A stretch of DNA of 37,636 bases from SFTJ01 sp051871515 (GCA_051871515.1 JBJECY010000079.1:1-37636), one strand, 5' to 3'; numbered from the stretch's first letter, positions 26,409 to 35,391 are shown. Notes: a model not told the origin generated them from the letters alone. A program made the numbers and translations.

Positions 26409-29105
26409 TTATTGTAATTTCAGTTTATACGTTTCAATGGCATATTTGCCAAGCTCAATCTCTTGTGCCGGAGCCAACTCTTCTTCAACCAAGCTGGTGT
26501 GAATGAGGCTATAGTTGCCGGCGGCACAGGTGATGTGCACTTTCTGGGGGCTATCGGTGGTGTTATAAAGTCTCACAATATAGCTGTTGTCATCGTCACA
26601 CTTCTTGATGGTTGTGACTTTCACCATGCTGTTGTCGATAGCGAAAAAGCTCATTTGCTCAGGCAATTGCGCTTTTTGCGCCGTGGGCACATCGCACGCT
26701 ATTGCCAAAGGCGTATTGGCCGACTCGCCGAACTGCGAACGAGTGACACCGTTGGCGCGGTGCGACGTGAAGGAGAAATGGAAATGGTGGTCGCCGGGCT
26801 GCGAGAAGTCGTTGCCCTCGGGGTGACAGCTGCGACGCGACGCCATCAGAATGGGTTGCAGCACGGTGTAGTCAACCGGATTGTCGGTGGGGTCGATATA
26901 GTCAGCCACCGCCACGCTCGATGACATGGTTACAGCCAAGCCATTGCCCGAGGTAGCACTAATCCAATTGCCAATGCCGCGCGGATGCTGCAACTTGTTC
27001 TCAACGTAATAGCGTTCGCCGGCGGCACCGGGCATCTCGTCGGTGCCCACGTTGAGCACGCCATAAGGCACTTCATACGACACCTTGCTTTGTGCAAACG
27101 CCAATGGCATCATCATGCGGAACTCACGGAACATCACTTCTTCCCAATTGAGCAAATCTATGTCGAAGTCTATTTGCTTGGTTTGATGATAGATGCGCAC
27201 GCGCTGTTCAATCACCGCATGGCGCACCGGTGTGCGCACCATCAACTGGGTGTAAACCTCACCGTTGGCCTCCAAAGTCCACTCGCCGGCATGCAATCCG
27301 GTCTTATCAAAGCCTTCCATATCGGGCTGTTGCACGGCATCAAACTCGCCGGCACCGTTGCCATAGGAATGCATGGTAATCACCTCGCCGCCAAGAAATT
27401 TCTCGGTGTTGAGAAGCGGTGCATTAAGCTCCTTATCCCAAATCTGCTTGATGCCGCCGTTGGCAAACTCCACACGATAGAACTTGTTTTCCAAAGTCTT
27501 GCCGTTGAAAGCCTCAACGAGTTGGCAAGCTTTGTTTGTGGGTTTCACATAATATGTGGTAAGACCCATTTGAGGCACTTGGGCTACGAAATTCAGGGTA
27601 GCCTGCTTCAGGCTGCCGTCGCTGTAGCGCTGCACATCGCTCAGTTGCAGCACCGTTTCATTGCCGGCAGCGTCGTTGAGCTGCAATGTGTGGGCATAGC
27701 CCGGTGTGAATTGCATATTCACAGCCACCGGTTTGCTGCGGTCGTAAGCGGTGGTGTTGCACAGCACAATTGAGCGGCCTTTCGCCTCATCTTTGCGCAC
27801 CATCGATGCCAAGTGACGGGTTTGCTCGTTGGCAACCTGCCAAGCGCTGTTTAGGGCATATTCATATTTGCGTAAAAACAGATTGTCGGTCATCTCGCCG
27901 CCATTGCCGCCCCATCCGTGGTCGGGATATATTTTTACTTTCCAAGCGTCATTGAGCAAATCGGCGGGATAGGCAACAAACGAGCCATCGACCATGGCAC
28001 GCATCGACGACAGGCACTCGGCTGCCGGCAGCATCACATCGCCGCTGCGGCTGGCTGAAAGAGCACGTTCGTGCGAGGGGCCGTGTATGTAAAGCCACAC
28101 GTTAGGACGTTCGCCGCCCATCTCGGGCAACACTTTGGTTGAACAGTCAAGGGCATAGAAGAAATTATCGGCTGTGGCATATTCAAACTTTGGCAGATTG
28201 ATTTTTTGCCACTGTTTTGTGCCTTCTTGGCGTATGAACTTCAGATTGTTCCACTTCTCGGTGAATACGCGAGTGTTGGCAACGGGCTTGCGGTCCCACG
28301 AAAGCTCGTAATTGAGCATGGCAGGCATCACCGTGGCGGCACCGCTCACGTCGTTGTATTTGGTGTACCACAGCACCGCCTCTTTGCCCATCATAGCCAT
28401 AGCGGAGGTGTCGGGCTTAGCCATCACATCGTAGAAGAAGATGTAATGCCCCGGAGAATAGGCTCGCACACGCGAACCGTCGGGTGCCAACCAATAGAAC
28501 AAACCGCGCTCATGGCGACTGATAACCAGATTGTCAACGCCCGCCTTTTGCATGATTTGCGGCATCTGAAGGGTGCGCCCGGGCACATCAACATTGAAAT
28601 ATGAGCGTGTCTTGTAGCCATTGAAGGTCTTTGCCAGCCAACGAGTGCCCAGATAGAACTGGCGCGCCAGCGATTCGCCTGAATACATCTCCTCGTAAGG
28701 CTGTATGAATGTGCCGCCCACGCAAATGCGGCCGTCAGCTATATACTTGTCAAACAGCGGTTTACTCTCGGGATGACGATGCAAATATTCCATCACTATT
28801 GATGTTTGCTCAATGTCCATCTTAAATGTGGGGTCGTCATGCAAGCGTTGCAAAAACGGAGTGAGCCACAGCGTGTCGCGGTCGGCGATGCACGCATCTA
28901 AGTTGTTGAGCCATGCAAGGTCTTGATGGGTGGTGGTGAACAAATAAATCTTGCCGCCGCCAAGCCGCGACTTCGACAGGTCGGTGAGCAGCTTATGGGT
29001 ACTTGGCGAGCAGGTGAACATATCGCCCTCAAACTGTGCCTTGGCGGTGGCACAACTCAACGCACACATCAATGCAATAAGGTAATGTTTAGTTTTTAAT
29101 TTCAT
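26409..29105 (-). CDS. secreted GH38-type alpha-mannosidase
   Basis: Zn-dependent retaining alpha-mannosidase of the GH38 clan. A signal peptide (YLIALMCALSCATAKAQ) sends it to the periplasm or surface. The zinc-site His-x-Asp is HQD (60-62) in YLFTTTHQDLAWL; the predicted nucleophile is Asp173 in NVDVPGRTLQMPQIMQ, and the catalytic-domain end and helical bundle follow. The C-terminal beta-sandwich is of the GH38 C-terminal type. At 898 residues it has the common bacterial length. First gene of a GH38-GH92 operon. Substrate specificity is not certain; it may act on N-glycan cores or other alpha-mannosides. Confidence 0.9.
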   Translation of the reverse strand: MKLKTKHYLIALMCALSCATAKAQFEGDMFTCSPSTHKLLTDLSKSRLGGGKIYLFTTTHQDLAWLNNLDACIADRDTLWLTPFLQRLHDDPTFKMDIEQTSIVMEYLHRHPESKPLFDKYIADGRICVGGTFIQPYEEMYSGESLARQFYLGTRWLAKTFNGYKTRSYFNVDVPGRTLQMPQIMQKAGVDNLVISRHERGLFYWLAPDGSRVRAYSPGHYIFFYDVMAKPDTSAMAMMGKEAVLWYTKYNDVSGAATVMPAMLNYELSWDRKPVANTRVFTEKWNNLKFIRQEGTKQWQKINLPKFEYATADNFFYALDCSTKVLPEMGGERPNVWLYIHGPSHERALSASRSGDVMLPAAECLSSMRAMVDGSFVAYPADLLNDAWKVKIYPDHGWGGNGGEMTDNLFLRKYEYALNSAWQVANEQTRHLASMVRKDEAKGRSIVLCNTTAYDRSKPVAVNMQFTPGYAHTLQLNDAAGNETVLQLSDVQRYSDGSLKQATLNFVAQVPQMGLTTYYVKPTNKACQLVEAFNGKTLENKFYRVEFANGGIKQIWDKELNAPLLNTEKFLGGEVITMHSYGNGAGEFDAVQQPDMEGFDKTGLHAGEWTLEANGEVYTQLMVRTPVRHAVIEQRVRIYHQTKQIDFDIDLLNWEEVMFREFRMMMPLAFAQSKVSYEVPYGVLNVGTDEMPGAAGERYYVENKLQHPRGIGNWISATSGNGLAVTMSSSVAVADYIDPTDNPVDYTVLQPILMASRRSCHPEGNDFSQPGDHHFHFSFTSHRANGVTRSQFGESANTPLAIACDVPTAQKAQLPEQMSFFAIDNSMVKVTTIKKCDDDNSYIVRLYNTTDSPQKVHITCAAGNYSLIHTSLVEEELAPAQEIELGKYAIETYKLKLQ

Positions 29106-29171
29106 GATTGAGTTTTTGTTTAGCTAAAAAATTCATGTATGCAAACTGCGCACCTGCGCCGTAGCATGATG

Positions 29172-29190
29172 CCCCATCAAATGGGGGGGG
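29172..29190. repeat. eight-G tract with short inverted repeat in the GH38 leader
   Basis: CCCCAT (29172-29177) and ATGGGG (29181-29186) flank a 3-nt loop and run into eight consecutive G (29183-29190). It sits inside the predicted leader of the mannosidase mRNA, between the promoter at 29226-29256 and the ATG at 29105. Confidence 0.6.
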
Positions 29191-29225
29191 CGCAGAGCCG
29201 CACAGCAATGCTTAAAAACAGATTT

Positions 29226-29256
29226 CAAAATTACCTAAAATATTCGTAATCAGCAA
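29226..29256 (-). promoter_or_regulatory. promoter of the GH38-GH92 operon
   Basis: TTG (29254-29256), 20 nt, TAATTTTG (29226-29233) on the minus strand. The leader is about 115 nt. No SusC/SusD or ECF sigma genes are adjacent. The 29,257-29,424 stretch shows no gene. Confidence 0.55.
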
Positions 29257-29424
29257 TAATAAAAGCCCCATATTTTTCACTCCTTGCCAAGCAGCAAGGG
29301 CTTAAACCTGCCGCAATTATTCATCTGCGCTGTGTGAATTTGGGCGCAAGAGTGTTTTTTGAAGCCCCCCAGTGGGCAGCTGATTCTGTAAGCCAAAGCA
29401 TATTGGCGCGCATAATGCATGAGA

Positions 29425-29455
29425 AAGGGCGCAAGTGAATCTCACCTACGCCCTT
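29425..29455 (-). terminator. hairpin after the PurF-like gene
   Basis: AAGGGCG (29425-29431) with CGCCCTT (29449-29455), plus an inner GTGA/TCAC pair. It lies 46 nt past the stop on the minus strand. The following T content is modest. Confidence 0.5.
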
Positions 29456-29500
29456 AGCATCTTACATATTTATGTATTAAATCAAAAATCTGTCGTTTTT

Positions 29501-30910
29501 TTAGAAGTGGCTTGAGCCATCGAAGCAATGGGTGCAGACCTTGCATTTTGGCAACCCAATGGCTTTGATGAGCGTCTCAATGGTGTTGAACTTGAGTGTG
29601 GTAAGCCCCAACCGCTTGCGAATTTCTTCAACCATCGCCTTGTATTGCGGCGAGTTGGTGGTTGCATATTGGCTGAGGTTGGCATTTGGGTCGCCTTCAA
29701 GCTGACCAATCACCTTGCGAGTGATAAGCTCCATATCGCTTTTCGACGAGGTGAAATTAATGTAACGGCAACCGTAAACCAGCGGAGGGCAAGCTATGCG
29801 CATGTGCACCTCTTTTGCGCCGTAGTCAAAAAGAATCTTCACGTTGTCACGCAACTGGGTGCCGCGCACTATTGAGTCGTCGCAGAAAAGCATGCGTTTG
29901 TCTTGCAGCATGGCACGGTTTGGAATGAGCTTCATCTTAGCCACCAAGTCGCGCATGGCTTGGTTCGACGGGGTGAAGCTGCGAGGCCATGTGGGAGTGT
30001 ATTTCGATATTGCACGATGATAAGGCACCCCTTTGCCCTCGGCATATCCCAGCGCCATTCCCACGCCGCTATCGGGGATTCCGCAAGCGCAGTCAACGGT
30101 GTCATCATCGGTGCGGCCCATCTCATAACCGCTCAAAAAGCGCACTTCCTCAACGTTGCGGCCCTCGTAGCACGAAGTGGGGAATCCGTAGTAAACCCAC
30201 AAGAACGAGCATATTTGCATCTCCTCGTTGGGCTTGCGCAGCTGAGTGATGCCATCGGCGGTGAGGTGGATAATCTCGCCGGGGCCAACGTAGCTATGTA
30301 TCTCGTAATCAAGGTTTGGGAAGCTGCTCGATTCGCTTGAAACGGCATAAGCATCTTCTTTTTTGCCCACAATGATGGGAGTGCGGCCAAGTTTGTCGCG
30401 AGCGGCAATGATGCCGTTCTCAGTGAGCAGCAGCATCGAGCATGAGCCCTCAATCTTGTTATATACGTTTTCTATGCCTTCAACAAATGTTTTGCCTTGA
30501 ATGATGAGCAGCGCCACCAGTTCGGTGGGATTGGTGTTGCCTGAGCTAAGCTCGGCAAAGTGCATGTTGCTTTCAAGCAATTCGTTTTCAAGTTGGGAGA
30601 GATTGTTGATTTTAGCCACTGTGACTATTGCAAATTTGCCCAGATGAGAGTTGAATATAATGGGCTGAGGGTCGGTATCGCTTATCACGCCTATTCCCGA
30701 GTTGCCTGTGAATTTGGCAAGTCCGCCTTCAAACTTGGTGCGGAAATAGCTGCTCTCAAGGTTGTGGATTGTGCGATTGAAGCGTTTTTGTTCGGCATCG
30801 TAGGTTGCCATACCTCCGCGTTTGGTGCCAAGATGTGAATTGTAGTCTGTGCCGTAAAACAAATCGGTGATGCAACTCGATTTCTTCACAGTACCAAAAA
30901 AACCTCCCAT
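29501..30910 (-). CDS. PurF-like amidophosphoribosyltransferase homologue lacking the catalytic cysteine
   Basis: Resembles glutamine PRPP amidotransferase, the first enzyme of purine synthesis. The start is set at ATG 30910 (MGGFFGTVKKSSC): the longer frame passes through a promoter. The N-terminal Ntn glutaminase domain is recognisable (YNSHLGTKRGGMATYD), but residue 2, normally the nucleophile Cys, is Gly, so glutamine hydrolysis should be lost. The phosphoribosyltransferase half is preserved: DSGVGMALGYAEGKG and the PRPP loop MLFCDDSIVRGTQLRD. Cysteines at CSFLW, VYGCRYIN and the tail CKVCTHCF sit where Fe-S ligands lie in Bacillus-type PurF. Length 470 fits. It may use free ammonia, another donor, or have a regulatory role; I see a similar Bacteroidetes-type N-terminus as likely conserved, from memory only. 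Confidence 0.8.
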   Translation of the reverse strand: MGGFFGTVKKSSCITDLFYGTDYNSHLGTKRGGMATYDAEQKRFNRTIHNLESSYFRTKFEGGLAKFTGNSGIGVISDTDPQPIIFNSHLGKFAIVTVAKINNLSQLENELLESNMHFAELSSGNTNPTELVALLIIQGKTFVEGIENVYNKIEGSCSMLLLTENGIIAARDKLGRTPIIVGKKEDAYAVSSESSSFPNLDYEIHSYVGPGEIIHLTADGITQLRKPNEEMQICSFLWVYYGFPTSCYEGRNVEEVRFLSGYEMGRTDDDTVDCACGIPDSGVGMALGYAEGKGVPYHRAISKYTPTWPRSFTPSNQAMRDLVAKMKLIPNRAMLQDKRMLFCDDSIVRGTQLRDNVKILFDYGAKEVHMRIACPPLVYGCRYINFTSSKSDMELITRKVIGQLEGDPNANLSQYATTNSPQYKAMVEEIRKRLGLTTLKFNTIETLIKAIGLPKCKVCTHCFDGSSHF

Positions 30911-30963
30911 AAGAAATGTTATTATATAAGTTATAAAAATTTCTGCTTTTGAATCTTGTGGCA

Positions 30964-30994
30964 CAAAATTACAGCCAATTTTTGAATATGGCAA
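30964..30994 (-). promoter_or_regulatory. promoter of the PurF-like gene
   Basis: TTG (30992-30994), 20 nt, TAATTTTG (30964-30971) on the minus strand, giving a leader of about 50 nt to the ATG at 30910. It separates the gene from the upstream sulfatase, which ends at 31055. Confidence 0.6.
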
Positions 30995-31054
30995 TATCTT
31001 TGTGCAATAAATATTGCAGCTATTTATGAACAATAGTCGGCCGTAGTGCGGCGG

Positions 31055-32602
31055 CTAATTTTGCTCATCGGGCCAAGGGCAAGGTTTGCCGTCGGCCTTA
31101 AACGATGGGCGTTGTGCCTTCATGGCACGCAGGCGCTTGCCCAGCAGGCGTGAGAGCTTATTCACCATGTCGGGGCGCGACTGGCTCAGCTCATGTTCCT
31201 CGGCAATGTCGTTGGCAATATTATAGAGTTCTTTCTTGCCGTCTTCGTAATAATAAATCAGCTTCCAGTCGCCTTGCCTGATGGTGCAGGTGGCACCGAT
31301 GCCGGGACCCGAGTTATCCCACAAATTGGGGCAATTCCAGATGAGGGTGCGGTTGGCATCGCCTTTCTCGCCCCGCAGCAATGGCACAAAGCTGATTCCG
31401 TCAACGGTTTGCGGCAACTTGTCGGTTTTCACACCGGCAATCTCAAGCAACGATGGGAAAAAGTCCTCAATGATTACAGGCGCGTTTTGTGCCGAGGCGG
31501 GCTCAGTTACGCCCTGCCACTTCACAATCATGGGTTCACGCACTCCGCCCTCATAAGCCGAGCCTTTACCGCAGCGCAATGGGGCGTTTTGCGTGTAGAG
31601 CGGAGCATCGCGCCAATGGGTGCCGGTGGCATATCCGCCGTTGTCGCTCATGAATATCACCACCGTGTTCTTAGCCTCATCGTTTTCTTCGAGCCAATCC
31701 ATGAGGTCGCCGAGGCTCTTGTCCATTCCCTCAATCAGCGAGGCGTAGGCGGCTTCTTTGTCGCTAAGGCCTTCACGTTTGTAGCGGTCAAAGTAGCGAG
31801 GGTCGCGGTCAATGGGCACATGTATGGCATAGTGCGACATATAAAGGAAAAACGGTTGATTATAGTTGCGCGCCTTGTTGAGCGCATTAATGGCTTCTTG
31901 GGTGAGTGCCTCGGTGATGAATGTGCCGGTTTGCCAATACTTCTCAAGTCCGGGCACCGACATCAGCGAGGTTGGTTTGCCTTGTGCATCGTGACCATAG
32001 TTCAGTTCGCTCAGATAGGTGGCAAGCCCTCCGGCAGCATGGCCGGCGATGTTCACGTCAAAGCCAAAGTGATGAGGATTCTCACCGGGAGTGTCAATGG
32101 CTCCCCAATGTGCTTTTCCGCAGTGTATGGTGTGGTATCCGGCATTATGCAGCAGTTGCACCACCGAGGTTGCCACATAGGTGTGTGGGGTGCCCGGGGT
32201 CTGCGCAATGCCGTTATAATTCCATTCGGGAGTGTTGATTACGTCGCTTGGCACATCAACCTTCTTGTCGCGTTGCAAAGTCCAGTTGGTGACGTGGTGG
32301 CGAGCGGCGTTAGAGCCGGTGAGCAAGCTGCAACGACTGGGCGAACTGATGGCAGAAGCATAGGCCTGGGTGAATTTCATGCCTTGGGCTGCCAACCGCT
32401 CCATATTGGGAGTGTGATAACGCTTGTTGAGGGGTGTTGTGCGGTCCCAAAACGGCACCGAGGTGTCTTGCCAGCCCATGTCATCTACAAGAAACACAAG
32501 TATGTTTGGGCGTTGAGCCGGTTGCGAGTGATTGCTGCCCAATGCTGTGAGCGGAGCGCCACACAGCATGGTTGCTGCCAATTTCAGGTATTGATGTTTC
32601 AT
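31055..32602 (-). CDS. secreted serine-type sulfatase
   Basis: Type I sulfatase that hydrolyses sulfate esters. A signal peptide (LKLAATMLCGAPLTALGS) indicates export. The metal-binding DD is Asp40-Asp41 in NILVFLVDDMGW; the activation motif is S-S-P-S-R-C-S-L-L-T-G with Ser86 as the residue converted to formylglycine, so an anaerobic sulfatase-maturing enzyme encoded elsewhere is needed. Later motifs HCGKAHWG, MSHYAIHVPI, VIFMSDNGGYATGTHW and GVREPMIVKWQG are typical of polysaccharide- or glycosaminoglycan-type sulfatases. 515 residues. It follows the DUF6048-like gene by 67 nt with no clear promoter of its own. The substrate cannot be named. Confidence 0.92.
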   Translation of the reverse strand: MKHQYLKLAATMLCGAPLTALGSNHSQPAQRPNILVFLVDDMGWQDTSVPFWDRTTPLNKRYHTPNMERLAAQGMKFTQAYASAISSPSRCSLLTGSNAARHHVTNWTLQRDKKVDVPSDVINTPEWNYNGIAQTPGTPHTYVATSVVQLLHNAGYHTIHCGKAHWGAIDTPGENPHHFGFDVNIAGHAAGGLATYLSELNYGHDAQGKPTSLMSVPGLEKYWQTGTFITEALTQEAINALNKARNYNQPFFLYMSHYAIHVPIDRDPRYFDRYKREGLSDKEAAYASLIEGMDKSLGDLMDWLEENDEAKNTVVIFMSDNGGYATGTHWRDAPLYTQNAPLRCGKGSAYEGGVREPMIVKWQGVTEPASAQNAPVIIEDFFPSLLEIAGVKTDKLPQTVDGISFVPLLRGEKGDANRTLIWNCPNLWDNSGPGIGATCTIRQGDWKLIYYYEDGKKELYNIANDIAEEHELSQSRPDMVNKLSRLLGKRLRAMKAQRPSFKADGKPCPWPDEQN

Positions 32603-32669
32603 CTATGTTGGTATTGTTGGGTTTAGCTGCATAAGGCGGGCAAACGAGAGTCATGCCCGGCGGTGAGCA

Positions 32670-33734
32670 CTACTGCTTTTTATCGCTGAGCTGAATTTCC
32701 TTTTGCTCGGTGGCATCAGCTTCAATGCCGGCTTTCACTTGGGTGGCGTTGAGCTGCGTTTTTGTGATTCGCGGCTGTGGCTTAGCCTTAGATTCGGCGG
32801 GTGCGGCAGGAGCGCCAACGCTGTTAACGTCGGCAGGAATATTCACGGTGGTGGTGTCGGCAGGTTGCTCTTCGCCGCCACGGTGATTGATGTCGAGCAG
32901 ACGGCCGTTCTCGTCAATCTTTGGCCATTTTTTCTTTGATGTTGGCAAAGTGTAATAGACCGTCATGCCCACGTTGAGCTTCGACTCGCGAGTGCCGAAT
33001 CCGGGAATGAACCAAGGGTCGCCGTTAGGGTTCTTCTTATAGTTGAATATATTGTGATACTTCACCGTCCACCCTGCCGAGATGCTTCGCCACAGCTTCA
33101 CCTTGATGCCTAAAGCCAGTTCTCCCCAAAGGGCGTGCGACTTTTGGTTGAGCAAGTCAATCTGCCGGTTTTCGTCCCAATATCCGTCGCTGAGGGTGAT
33201 GTTGGTGATATCGTAGGTAAATGTGGAGTAACCCACCCTAAGTCCGGCAAAGAGCTGATAGTCGGGGTGGCTCTTAAACATAAAGTTGTAGTTGCAGCCT
33301 AACTTGGCATAAGGGGCAAGTTTACCTTTATAGGTGAAGTTCAACTCTTCGGGGGTTGAATTAGCCCAACCCACACCCAACTCAACCACCGGCGATATTC
33401 TGTTCCACATGTTCACCGATGCCGAGACATCGAAGCTACTGTAATCTTGCGAGAAAAGCCTTGCAATACCGTCCCACACATTCACACCCACCGTAATATC
33501 GGTGATAATAGGATATTTAGGATAAATCTTGGCTATGCTGTCGCGTCTGAGGCTATCGAGCACCAGCGAGTCGCGCTCAATATACTTGAGCTTCTCGCCT
33601 TTGCGCGGTAGCAGCGTGCGGTTGGTCTTTTGTTCAACCGGCGTGACAAAGCGTTTGCCCTGCGTCTGAGCTGCCACATGCAACGCTGCGGTTGCCGCCA
33701 TTGCCATTATCATTATGTAGATTAGCTTCCTCAT
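32670..33734 (-). CDS. outer-membrane beta-barrel-like protein, probably DUF6048
   Basis: A 354-residue protein with a signal peptide (LIYIMIMAMAATAALHVAAQ), a short charged region, then barrel-like strands (VGVNVWDGIARLF, DVSASVNMWNRISPVVELG, YQLFAGLRVGYSTF, SAGWTVKYHNIFNYKK) ending at LNVGMTVYYTLP. A low-complexity, Thr/Ala/Pro/Lys-rich C-terminal tail of about 75 residues follows the last strand. I believe it is the DUF6048 family, which in Bacteroidetes often sits next to a DUF6452 lipoprotein, as here; this is recall and not computed. The function is unknown. Confidence 0.7.
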   Translation of the reverse strand: MRKLIYIMIMAMAATAALHVAAQTQGKRFVTPVEQKTNRTLLPRKGEKLKYIERDSLVLDSLRRDSIAKIYPKYPIITDITVGVNVWDGIARLFSQDYSSFDVSASVNMWNRISPVVELGVGWANSTPEELNFTYKGKLAPYAKLGCNYNFMFKSHPDYQLFAGLRVGYSTFTYDITNITLSDGYWDENRQIDLLNQKSHALWGELALGIKVKLWRSISAGWTVKYHNIFNYKKNPNGDPWFIPGFGTRESKLNVGMTVYYTLPTSKKKWPKIDENGRLLDINHRGGEEQPADTTTVNIPADVNSVGAPAAPAESKAKPQPRITKTQLNATQVKAGIEADATEQKEIQLSDKKQ

Positions 33735-33796
33735 TGCCTAAAAAAGTTGTTGTGAGATGGTTGCTCTGCTGCGGTGTCACTTATTGAAAAAGGTGG

Positions 33797-34330
33797 TTAG
33801 CTCTCTGACTGCGTTCTGAAGAATATCCTCACCGTTTCAACGTCCATATTGCTGATGCGGTTATATGGGATACTCACCGAGTCAATGATGTGCTTGGTGT
33901 GGGTGTAGTTGTTTACGTCGAAGATGTAGAACACGCCACAGTCGGCCGACTCAAAATAAGGCACGGCATCGTAGCTGATGGTGAGGGTATCGTTGAGCAG
34001 CGGGTTGCAGATTGCCGTTTGGTCGTAGTGAAACACATATTGCACCTCACTTTGCGAGATGCGCAGAGGCAGATACACGCGCGACACGTTGCGTCCGCAG
34101 CGCACCAACATCGAATCGCCCGGGGCATCAACGCCATATACCGAGATGCTGTCAACCGCAATGGTCTTTTGCGTCTCGGCAGAGTAGAAAACTGCCAGTG
34201 GCAGGCTGGTGACGCCGGTGGTGCAGCCGTCGCTGTTGCACGACGTTGCCGCAATCGCCATCAGGCCCACAAGCATTGCCGCTGCCATTGTCAGCAATGA
34301 GTGTTTCACTCTCATCTTGGGCATTTGCAT
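33797..34330 (-). CDS. small lipoprotein, probably DUF6452
   Basis: A 177-residue lipoprotein: the signal ends in IAATSC, with the lipidated Cys at about 31. The rest is beta-rich (VFYSAETQKTIAVDSISVYG, VYLPLRISQSEVQYVFHYD, LTISYDAVPYFESADCGVFYIFDV) and ends with VETVRIFFRT. It looks like the DUF6452 family, usually adjacent to DUF6048. Three ATG codons are possible (34330, 34324, 34315); the last gives the most normal signal peptide. It is 62 nt upstream of the DUF6048-like gene and about 60 nt after the GT2 gene. Unknown function at the outer membrane or periplasm. Confidence 0.7.
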   Translation of the reverse strand: MQMPKMRVKHSLLTMAAAMLVGLMAIAATSCNSDGCTTGVTSLPLAVFYSAETQKTIAVDSISVYGVDAPGDSMLVRCGRNVSRVYLPLRISQSEVQYVFHYDQTAICNPLLNDTLTISYDAVPYFESADCGVFYIFDVNNYTHTKHIIDSVSIPYNRISNMDVETVRIFFRTQSES

Positions 34331-34389
34331 TTATTCTTTATCAAACGGTTTTATTGTTTCTTCTCACTGCCGGGGTGCGTGGGTTAGCC

Positions 34390-35343
34390 TCACTTAATCT
34401 CCTCGTTTATCTCATAACGGTTGCGCTCTTGCGAGTTGCGGGCAATAAGCTCACCCACAAAGCCCGTTAGGAAAAGCTGCGTGCCCAATATCATGAGCGT
34501 GAGAGCGATGTAGAAGTATGGCGAGTCGGTAACCAGGCTATAAGCGTTGCCGCTCCACATGTTGTAGAGCTTCATGCCGCCAACCACAATGGCAGAGAGA
34601 AATCCCAACAGGAACATCAAGCTGCCAATAAGTCCAAAGAAGTGCATGGGCTTTACTCCGAACTTCGACATGAACCACAGCGTGATGAGGTCGAGGTAGC
34701 CGTTCACAAAGCGGTCGAGACCAAACTTGGTGGTGCCGTATTTGCGGGCCTGGTGTTGTACCACTTTTTCGCCTATCTTGGTGAAACCGGCATTTTTTGC
34801 CAAATACGGAACATAACGGTGCATATCGCCATACACCTCAATGTGCTTCACCACTTCACGGCGATAGGCTTTAAGTCCGCAATTGAAGTCGTGCAGATTG
34901 TGTATGCCGCTCACCTTGCGTGCGGTGGCATTAAACAGCTTAGTAGGTATGGTTTTCGACAGTGGGTCGTAGCGCTTCTTCTTCCACCCCGACACCAGGT
35001 CATAGCCATCTTCGGTAATCATTCGGTAGAGTTCCGGTATTTCGTCGGGGCTATCCTGCAAATCGGCATCCATGGTAATCACCACGTCGCCTTGCACGCG
35101 TTCAAAGCCGGTGTTGAGCGCCGGGCTTTTGCCATAGTTGCGGCGGAAGCTCACGCCCTTGATTGCCGGGTTGGCTGCCGACAGCTGTTTTATCACATCC
35201 CACGAGCCATCGGTGCTGCCGTCGTTCACAAAGAGCACCTCGTAGCTATAACCGTGCTGCTTCATCACACGCTCAATCCATGCTGCCAGTTCGGGTAGCG
35301 ACTCCGCCTCGTTGTAGAGAGGCACTACTACTGAAATATCCAT
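34390..35343 (-). CDS. polyisoprenol-linked GT2 glycosyltransferase (DPM1/ArnC-like)
   Basis: Family 2 glycosyltransferase that moves a sugar onto a polyprenyl phosphate. It has the N-terminal VVVPLYNEAESLPEL, the NDGSTDGSW nucleotide loop, the DXD-type MDADLQDSPDEIPEL and NYGKSPALNTGF, then two C-terminal membrane helices (MHFFGLIGSLMFLLGFLSAI and SPYFYIALTLMILGTQLFL). 317 residues is normal. It follows a DUF4199 gene by 48 nt, a pairing common in Bacteroidetes. The donor sugar is unknown, and a role in envelope glycan synthesis is likely. Confidence 0.93.
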   Translation of the reverse strand: MDISVVVPLYNEAESLPELAAWIERVMKQHGYSYEVLFVNDGSTDGSWDVIKQLSAANPAIKGVSFRRNYGKSPALNTGFERVQGDVVITMDADLQDSPDEIPELYRMITEDGYDLVSGWKKKRYDPLSKTIPTKLFNATARKVSGIHNLHDFNCGLKAYRREVVKHIEVYGDMHRYVPYLAKNAGFTKIGEKVVQHQARKYGTTKFGLDRFVNGYLDLITLWFMSKFGVKPMHFFGLIGSLMFLLGFLSAIVVGGMKLYNMWSGNAYSLVTDSPYFYIALTLMILGTQLFLTGFVGELIARNSQERNRYEINEEIK

Positions 35344-35391
35344 ATATATGTTTTTTATAAAATCAATTTCTGTTTAAAAATTATTTCTGCC

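Noticed and set aside
30995..31002. TATCTTTG on the plus strand between the sulfatase and PurF-like genes
   Set aside because: No plus-strand gene follows; an 8-nt match with two free positions is expected by chance in AT-rich intergenic DNA.
31193..32626. 477-codon plus-strand frame opposite the sulfatase gene
   Set aside because: The minus strand carries a complete sulfatase with catalytic motifs and signal peptide. The antisense frame shows no domain and stays open because of codon bias.
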